This document shows, piece after piece, positions 24,629 to 29,246 of a DNA stretch of 29,246 nt; within the stretch, counting starts at the first letter, position 1; every line of letters begins with the position of its first letter. The notes under the pieces are model-generated. The model did not search any database. It was not told the DNA's origin and saw nothing but the letters and a program-made list of their open reading frames with translations. Source of the DNA: Paraprevotella sp. Lineage in GTDB: Bacteria > Bacteroidota > Bacteroidia > Bacteroidales > Bacteroidaceae. The position numbers and the translations under genes were made by a program. The stretch lies in contig JAJPYK010000204.1 in assembly GCA_021205005.1 (NCBI GenBank), positions 1 to 29,246 of the forward strand, written 5' to 3'.

Positions 24629-26644
24629 TTAGCCTTCAGTTTCCGGCTCAGCCGTTTGAGGCGCACCTTCCGCCCCATTCGGTTCTTTTTTCTCTTCGTC
24701 GGTCGGATCGTCATCTTCTGCCGGCTTCTTATTCTGGTAATCTTCCATGCGGAGCAATTCCTCCGTACGGCTGGTCCACGGCCGTTTGCCGAATATCTTC
24801 TCCACGTCTTCGGCAAAGATGACTTCCCGTTCCATCAACACATGAGCCAGTTGGGCATGCCCGTCTTTATGCTCCGTCAGCAATTCCTTGGCCCGTGCAT
24901 ACTGTTTGGCAATCATGTTTCTCACTTCTTCGTCGATGACTTGTGCCGTCTTGTCGGAAAAAGGCTTCGTGAAGTTATACTCATCATTATTATAATAGCA
25001 CAGGTTCGGAAGCCGGTCGCTCATACCCATATAGGCTATCATGCTATAAGCTTGTTTGGTCACGCGCTCCAGATCGTTCATGGCTCCGGACGAGATATGA
25101 CCGGTGAACAGCTCTTCGGCCGCCCGGCCGCCCAGCGTGGCGCACATTTCGTCCAACATCTGTTCCTTGGTGGTGATCTGACGTTCCTCAGGCAAATACC
25201 AAGCTGCGCCCAAAGCACGTCCGCGCGGTACGATGGTGACCTTAATCAAAGGATTGGCATAACGCAGGAACCATGAAATAGTGGCGTGGCCCGCTTCGTG
25301 CAAGGCTATGGTCTGCTTCTCTTCCACAGTCATGACCTTCGTCTGTCTTTCCAATCCGCCGATAATGCGGTCTACGGCACTCAGGAAATCCTCCTTGCCG
25401 ACAGCCTTCTTGCCGTGACGTGCGGCAATCAGCGCAGCCTCGTTACATACATTGGCGATGTCGGCACCTGAGAATCCGGGCGTCTGGCGCGCCAACAGGT
25501 CGATGTCCACCGTATCATCCGTCTTCACCGGACGGAGGTGTACCTTGAATACGGCTTTCCGCTCATTCAGATCGGGAAGATCCACATTGATCTGACGGTC
25601 GAAACGCCCGGCACGCAATAAGGCCTTATCCAAAATATCCACACGGTTGGTTGCCGCCAGGATTATGACTCCGCTATTGGTGCCGAAACCGTCCATCTCG
25701 GTCAACAGTTGGTTCAGCGTGTTCTCACGTTCGTCGTTTCCTCCCATGGCGGGATTCTTACCCCGTGCACGCCCCACGGCATCTATCTCGTCGATGAAGA
25801 TGATGCACGGCGCTTTCTCTTTGGCCTGACGGTACAGGTCTCTCACACGGCTGGCTCCCACACCGACGAACATTTCCACGAAGTCGGATCCGGAGAGAGA
25901 AAAGAACGGTACGTTCGCCTCTCCGGCCACGGCCTTGGCCAATAAGGTTTTACCGGTTCCCGGAGGGCCTACCAACAATGCGCCTTTCGGTATTTTTCCA
26001 CCTAAATCCGTGAATTTCTTGGGATTTTTGAGGAATTCCACGATTTCGGCCACTTCCATTTTAGCACCGGCCTGTCCGGCCACATCCTTGAACGTCACTC
26101 TCGTGCCTTCTCCTTTTTCGATCAAACGGGCTTTACTCTTCCCCACGTTGAAGACACTGCCCCCCGCAGCGCCGCCTCCGCTCATCCTCCTCATGATAAA
26201 GATCCAGATGAGGACAATAACCAGCAGCGGCAAGAAGTTCCACAGCACGGAAGACAGGAAGTCATTGCGCCGTTCAAAGCTCAGCTTGCCTGTAAATTTG
26301 TGATTGGCCCGCGCCTCGTCCACCAACTGCATCAGCTTATCATTCGAGGCGTATTCCACGGTGATGGAGGGAGAGCCGCCAATCTGGTTCACCCCCGAAG
26401 GAAATACCTTATTCACATATTCGGGTTTGACGTACATGGTAGCCACCCCATCGTCTTTTGCCGCAACGATATTTTGAGCATAACCGCTTCGGACATAGTT
26501 TTCAAAATCGGTATAAGTGATCTTCTTCGACGAGCTGTCCCCCGTTCCGACAAAGAACAGGTAAATCAATACCAATACGATAATGCCATAAATCCAGTTC
26601 ATGTTGAACGGCGGCATTTTGTTCTTATTCTCTTTTTCGTTCAT
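24629..26644 (-). CDS. ftsH: ATP-dependent zinc metalloprotease FtsH
   Basis: A membrane-anchored AAA+ protease that degrades misfolded membrane proteins and short-lived regulators. As given it has 671 residues. TM1 is at about 17-32, a periplasmic domain at 33-130, TM2 at 134-150, Walker A GPPGTGKT at 226-233, Walker B IIFIDE at 281-286, the second region of homology [20 protein letters not shown], and the zinc site HEAGH at 449-453 with the later GAMNDLE Asp ligand. All catalytic parts are intact. The acidic C-terminal tail stops at a TAA (24629-24631); the same frame runs on for 21 more codons, ending NTEQSPSAQAPQNND before TGA at 24563-24565, overlapping the cdsA start. GAA to TAA would explain it. 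The tail is dispensable for catalysis in known FtsH proteins. Confidence 0.96.
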   Translation of the reverse strand: MNEKENKNKMPPFNMNWIYGIIVLVLIYLFFVGTGDSSSKKITYTDFENYVRSGYAQNIVAAKDDGVATMYVKPEYVNKVFPSGVNQIGGSPSITVEYASNDKLMQLVDEARANHKFTGKLSFERRNDFLSSVLWNFLPLLVIVLIWIFIMRRMSGGGAAGGSVFNVGKSKARLIEKGEGTRVTFKDVAGQAGAKMEVAEIVEFLKNPKKFTDLGGKIPKGALLVGPPGTGKTLLAKAVAGEANVPFFSLSGSDFVEMFVGVGASRVRDLYRQAKEKAPCIIFIDEIDAVGRARGKNPAMGGNDERENTLNQLLTEMDGFGTNSGVIILAATNRVDILDKALLRAGRFDRQINVDLPDLNERKAVFKVHLRPVKTDDTVDIDLLARQTPGFSGADIANVCNEAALIAARHGKKAVGKEDFLSAVDRIIGGLERQTKVMTVEEKQTIALHEAGHATISWFLRYANPLIKVTIVPRGRALGAAWYLPEERQITTKEQMLDEMCATLGGRAAEELFTGHISSGAMNDLERVTKQAYSMIAYMGMSDRLPNLCYYNNDEYNFTKPFSDKTAQVIDEEVRNMIAKQYARAKELLTEHKDGHAQLAHVLMEREVIFAEDVEKIFGKRPWTSRTEELLRMEDYQNKKPAEDDDPTDEEKKEPNGAEGAPQTAEPETEG

Positions 26645-26661
26645 AATCTTCAGAATCGAAT

Positions 26662-27021
26662 TTAGTCAAAATCCGGAAGGCGGGTAAGCTGTGCGTCTTC
26701 CCACAAATGTTCTATATCGTAAAAGTCGTGCGCCACAGGAAGAAAAATATGCACGATGATGTTGCTGTAATCCATAGCCACCCATTCCGCATTTCTCAAT
26801 CCGTCCACGGCGATCGGTTTCACTTGCGCCTCTTTGCGCGTAAAGTCTGTCACAGACTCTGCAATAGCTTGTACTTGCGAGGGAGAATTTCCTTGGCAGA
26901 TGATAAAATATTGGCAGATAGTGTCACCGATATTACTCAAATCCACCACTACGATTTGCTTTCCTTTTTTCTCTTGTATGCCGTCAGTGATGGCTTTTAT
27001 TAATTGTTGCGTTTCGGTCAT
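26662..27021 (-). CDS. rsfS: Ribosome silencing factor RsfS (Iojap family)
   Basis: A 119-residue protein that binds ribosomal protein uL14 and blocks subunit joining when nutrients are scarce. Family marks: KKGKQIVVVDLSNIGDTICQYFIIC, GNSPSQVQAIAESV, GLRNAEWVAMDYSNIIVHIF and the FYDIEHLWEDA end. First gene of the rsfS-ftsH-cdsA transcript, 17 nt before ftsH. A promoter-like TATCTTTG lies at 27048-27055. Confidence 0.96.
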   Translation of the reverse strand: MTETQQLIKAITDGIQEKKGKQIVVVDLSNIGDTICQYFIICQGNSPSQVQAIAESVTDFTRKEAQVKPIAVDGLRNAEWVAMDYSNIIVHIFLPVAHDFYDIEHLWEDAQLTRLPDFD

Positions 27022-27047
27022 GTGTTATTTTATACATATTTGGCGAG

Positions 27048-27079
27048 CAAAGATAGCACATAAAACGTTATGATTCCAA
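27048..27079 (-). promoter_or_regulatory. Putative rsfS-ftsH-cdsA promoter (TTGG-N20-TATCTTTG)
   Basis: On the minus strand, TATCTTTG at 27048-27055 and TTGG at 27076-27079 with a 20-nt spacer; 26 nt before the rsfS start. Confidence 0.55.
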
Positions 27080-27228
27080 TTTTTAGGCCCAAAACCGATT
27101 CCTTTTTGTTTTTTTTAGGTAAATGGAATAGAGCACGGAGATTCCTCACCGATGGGCGGACAAAGAAGCGATGCCCTACGAAAGGACAGCCGGACGTAAT
27201 CCGAGGAACAGAAAAAAGCGGATAAAAG

Positions 27229-27260
27229 TTTGCGGGTTCAAAAAAAGTAGCTACCTTTGC
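27229..27260 (+). promoter_or_regulatory. tRNA-Gln promoter (TTTG-N20-TACCTTTG)
   Basis: TTTG at 27229-27232, exactly 20 nt, then TACCTTTG at 27253-27260: a perfect fit to the Bacteroidetes primary promoter. Transcription should begin about 10 nt before the first tRNA. Confidence 0.85.
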
Positions 27261-27277
27261 ACCCGAAAACGGACATT

Positions 27278-27348
27278 GGGCTATGGTGTAATGGTAACAC
27301 AACAGATTCTGGTCCTGTTTTTCCAGGTTCGAATCCTGGTAGCCCAAC
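27278..27348 (+). tRNA. tRNA-Gln (anticodon CTG), copy 1
   Basis: 71 nt. Acceptor TGGGCTA pairs with TAGCCCA, discriminator A; the U1-A72 type end is typical of tRNA-Gln. D-arm with GGTGTAATGGTAACAC; anticodon loop TTCTGGT (27308-27314) with CTG at 27310-27312; T-arm CCAGG-TTCGAAT-CCTGG. The innermost anticodon-stem pair is an A-C mismatch (27307 with 27315). No CCA is encoded. Confidence 0.95.
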
Positions 27349-27392
27349 TTGCAGGGTGAAAATCACACCTTGCAGGGTTCAAGTATTTTTAT

Positions 27393-27463
27393 TGGACTAT
27401 GGTGTAATGGTAACACAACAGATTCTGGTCCTGTTTTTCCAGGTTCGAATCCTGGTAGTCCAA
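27393..27463 (+). tRNA. tRNA-Gln (anticodon CTG), copy 2
   Basis: 71 nt, identical to copy 1 except that the acceptor is TGGACTA with TAGTCCA, a compensated G-C to A-T pair. Anticodon CTG at 27425-27427; the same A-C mismatch in the anticodon stem. Separated from copy 1 by 44 nt that contain CTTGCAGGGT twice, and followed by a terminator. Confidence 0.95.
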
Positions 27464-27468
27464 CCCCG

Positions 27469-27502
27469 AAAGCCTTTCTTGCAGAGCAAGAAGGGCTTTT
27501 TT
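27469..27502 (+). terminator. Intrinsic terminator after the tRNA-Gln pair
   Basis: Arms 27469-27481 and 27487-27499 pair at 12 of 13 positions with a G-U at the remaining one, 5-nt loop, T-run at 27497-27502. Confidence 0.85.
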
Positions 27503-27615
27503 CTAATCAATTCTAAAACCGCGATCCGGAACAATCCGGAACAGCCCGATTATAGACAACAAAAAAATAGACACCCAAGAACGGAAGCCTCTCAAATGCC
27601 TATTATTTTTTCAAG

Positions 27616-27659
27616 TAGCGGGCCCCGGGATTGAACTGGGGAGCTCATGAATATGAATC
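27616..27659 (-). other. tRNA-Met-like 3' half (possible attachment-site remnant)
   Basis: Read on the minus strand: anticodon loop TTCATAT (CAT anticodon) at 27651-27657, 3' anticodon-stem strand TCATG, 5-nt variable loop AGCTC, T-arm CCCAG-TTCAATC-CCGGG (one mismatch), acceptor strand GCCCGCT and discriminator A. The 5' half (acceptor strand, D-arm, 5' anticodon strand) is absent; only the two innermost anticodon-stem pairs could form. A truncated tRNA 3' half next to a tyrosine recombinase is what an integration attachment site looks like. The rest of 27503-27812 holds no other gene. Confidence 0.35.
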
Positions 27660-27812
27660 GGATTAAGGTGTTTTCATCCTGTTTCCGGCCCTTATAGAAC
27701 TTACCCTAAATGCTTAGTTTACAAAGGTAAAGGTAATAAATTCTTTTCAATCCGTATCATAGATTATCCCTTATCTTCCTGTGAGTGGCTGAAAGACTTT
27801 GAAAGATTCTGT

Positions 27813-28499
27813 TTGAAAACGACAAATCAGACCACTGTGGCCATCAATATGCGGAACATCCGCGTCATCATGAACATAGCCAAGTCCGCCGGAATAATCA
27901 AAGAAGCCGATTATCCTTTTGGAAGGGGCAGGCATCAAATCAAAGAGGGAGTCGGAGAGAAAAGGGCGCTCAACAAAATGCAGCTTAAAGCGATAGCCGA
28001 ATATTCGGGCGGAAATGAATTCACGGATTTCTACCGCAACTTATGGCTATTCATTTATTTCTGCAACGGCATAAATGTCGCAGATTTGATAAACCCTAAA
28101 TATTCGGACATTCAGGACAGAGAAATATCGTTTGTCCGTGTCGAGACCAAAGACCGCACACACGAAGCGAAACGGATTTATACCGCGATAACATCGGAGA
28201 TGCAGACCATAATCAACAAATGGGGGAACGACCCGAGAAAGAGCGTGTATATCTTTCCTTTCATGAAAGCCGGTGAAGGCGTTTGGGAACATGACAAGAA
28301 GAAAAGAAACCTCACAAAGCATATAAACGACCGCATGAAAGCCATAGATGAGAAATTAGAAATAGGCCGGATTACGACCTACCCCGCCCGACATACCTAT
28401 GCGACCGTATTAAGGAATGAGGGTATCCCGATCTTCATGATTTCTCCCATGCTCGGCCATACCGGCGTGACCACTACCGAAAGAATCCTATGTAAATGA
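27813..28499 (+). pseudogene. Tyrosine recombinase/integrase remnant lacking its catalytic tyrosine
   Basis: Matches Bacteroidetes phage/ICE-type integrases: the end of a core-binding domain (FERFCLKTTNQTTVAINMR, NIAKSAGIIKEADYPFG), then the catalytic domain with YFCNGINVADL at about 82-92 (Asn where many relatives have the first catalytic Arg), YPARHTYATVL (R193, H194) and LGH (H216). The canonical Tyr is expected nine residues after that His; here position +9 is Ile and the frame stops at 28499. Deleting 4 nt near 28485-28488 restores ERYVNEWLNGED and a stop at 28521. The N-terminus is also incomplete: the frame is open back to 27657 with no ATG and only TTG at 27813. It is therefore a decayed gene, unless the sequence is wrong. 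Confidence 0.8.
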
Positions 28500-28522
28500 G
28501 TGGTTAAATGGGGAAGATTAGT

Positions 28523-28530
28523 TAATTTTG
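28523..28530 (+). promoter_or_regulatory. Putative -7 element (TAATTTTG) downstream of the integrase remnant
   Basis: TAATTTTG fits TAnnTTTG, but no TTTG lies at the right spacing. It is the only promoter-like element I see in the 367-nt leader 28500-28866 of the lipoprotein gene; the rest of that stretch shows a short palindrome (AGAGTAACTCT at 28817-28827) and no gene. Confidence 0.3.
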
Positions 28531-28866
28531 CAATCGCAACAGCCGATTTAAGCGATGAAAACCTTGGCCATATGCCTCTATTTCATTAACTTTACACCGT
28601 CACTATAATGTGGTGGACATATTGAAAATTAAGGTACACGAAAGCGTTTAACCGTTCCTTGTAACGAAGTCTGGCAAACTTAAACTAAACGGGAATAAGT
28701 TAGCATCTCTCGCATCATATTCGTATATGTCGTGTGGGAGACTGTTACTTATTATTCAAGGTTTTACCAAAGCCCGTTACATGAGAAGTTACAGCCCTAC
28801 ACTTTCCGCATTTAATAGAGTAACTCTTCTTTGGTGGGTTGGGAAGATATAACAAATACCAATAGA

Positions 28867-29124
28867 ATGAAAAAGTTTTTATTCATGCTCGGTGCGGAGG
28901 CTTTGATGACCGCATGTAGTGATGACGGCGGTAGTTCGGGAAGTGGCCCAAACTATGAAGAAGGATATAAATACCTTTCGAGCCTGAATGTCAGCGATGC
29001 CAAGATGATTTATCAGAAAACATCTGACGCAAGTATGAAATCGCGTGCTGCAGGTGACGAGGACGGCACTTATTACAAACTTGACCTGAACGGTAACGAA
29101 TCGAAACTTGTATTCAAGGGCTAG
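28867..29124 (+). CDS. Lipoprotein, interrupted by an in-frame amber; 3' end beyond window
   Basis: Start chosen at MKKFLFMLG (ATG at 28867) rather than an upstream TTG because it gives a lipoprotein signal: lysines, a hydrophobic stretch and a lipobox-like LMTAC followed by SDDGGSSGSG, the acidic/Gly spacer usual for exported Bacteroidetes lipoproteins. A Glu inside the hydrophobic stretch (GAEAL) is odd. Residues 29-85 match no family that I recognise. TAG at 29122-29124 ends the frame after 85 residues, yet the same frame stays open through the window's end (NGQDYNIGINMVVKLSDN...), so a longer gene was probably cut by one substitution. It may belong to a surface or fimbria-like locus; this cannot be tested here. 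Confidence 0.65.
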   Translation: MKKFLFMLGAEALMTACSDDGGSSGSGPNYEEGYKYLSSLNVSDAKMIYQKTSDASMKSRAAGDEDGTYYKLDLNGNESKLVFKG

Positions 29125-29246
29125 AACGGACAGGATTATAATATTGGAATTAATATGGTAGTTAAACTTAGTGACAATATTCTTGTGGTTAATCCTAACC
29201 CGTCAGATATTGTTAAGCTATTACCTAAATCTGAAAATGGATATGG

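Noticed and set aside
24571..24816. N-terminal extension of CdsA
   Set aside because: The extra 82 codons are an Arg/Lys-rich shadow of ftsH; CdsA proteins begin at the hydrophobic MTEKIKNLLLRTITG region.
28500..28866. Invertible promoter of a phase-variable surface locus
   Set aside because: A recombinase remnant and a lipoprotein gene flank the region, but I found no pair of inverted repeats longer than about 6 bp enclosing a promoter.

Overview
The window looks like a chromosomal segment of a member of the order Bacteroidales (Bacteroidota). The signs are: promoters of the Bacteroidetes type (a TAnnTTTG -7 element, best seen as TTTG-N20-TACCTTTG before the tRNA genes); starts preceded by A-rich leaders without clear Shine-Dalgarno sequences; a TonB-dependent-receptor-like outer-membrane barrel; a periplasmic GH43 enzyme; and the pairing of DUF3822 with rsmD. 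I cannot name the genus from sequence alone.

Layout. 1-3.2 kb: end of a flotillin-like gene (floA), then an aroB-GH43 pair on the minus strand. 3.4-8.2 kb: a large outer-membrane beta-barrel protein and a cardiolipin synthase on the plus strand. 8.2-10.2 kb: a minus-strand cluster of a single-pass membrane protein, a DUF3822 protein and rsmD. 10.3-11.7 kb: a RecD/Dda-like helicase. 11.9-12.0 kb: a MITE-like element. 12.1-15.1 kb: alaS and a MerR-type regulator, divergent from overlapping promoters. 15.3-21.4 kb: a five-gene minus-strand operon parA-parB-DUF5683-lytic transglycosylase-RelA/SpoT. 21.6-23.5 kb: surE-lpxB. 23.7-27.0 kb: rsfS-ftsH-cdsA on the minus strand. 27.2-27.5 kb: two tandem tRNA-Gln(CTG) genes. 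From about 27.6 kb the character changes to an accessory region: a tRNA-Met-like 3' half, a decayed tyrosine recombinase, and the start of a lipoprotein gene interrupted by an amber codon.

Most of the window is housekeeping: cell envelope (lpxB, cdsA, cls, outer-membrane barrel, lytic transglycosylase), translation (alaS, rsmD, rsfS, tRNA-Gln), stringent response, chromosome segregation and protein quality control.

Two things stand out. First, four intergenic gaps lying downstream of genes carry short arrays of a near-palindromic core (CTGCGGAG/CTCCGCAG). In three of them four units sit at exactly 22-bp steps. This dispersed, phase-locked repeat family is the best candidate for something undescribed. 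Second, an unusual number of genes carry lesions: a frameshift plus clustered G-to-T changes in alaS, an in-frame amber in parB, an early ochre in ftsH, a Walker B Asp-to-Val in the helicase, a 4-nt insertion removing the recombinase tyrosine, and an amber in the lipoprotein. Because alaS and ftsH are normally essential, sequence or assembly error must be excluded before these are called biology.
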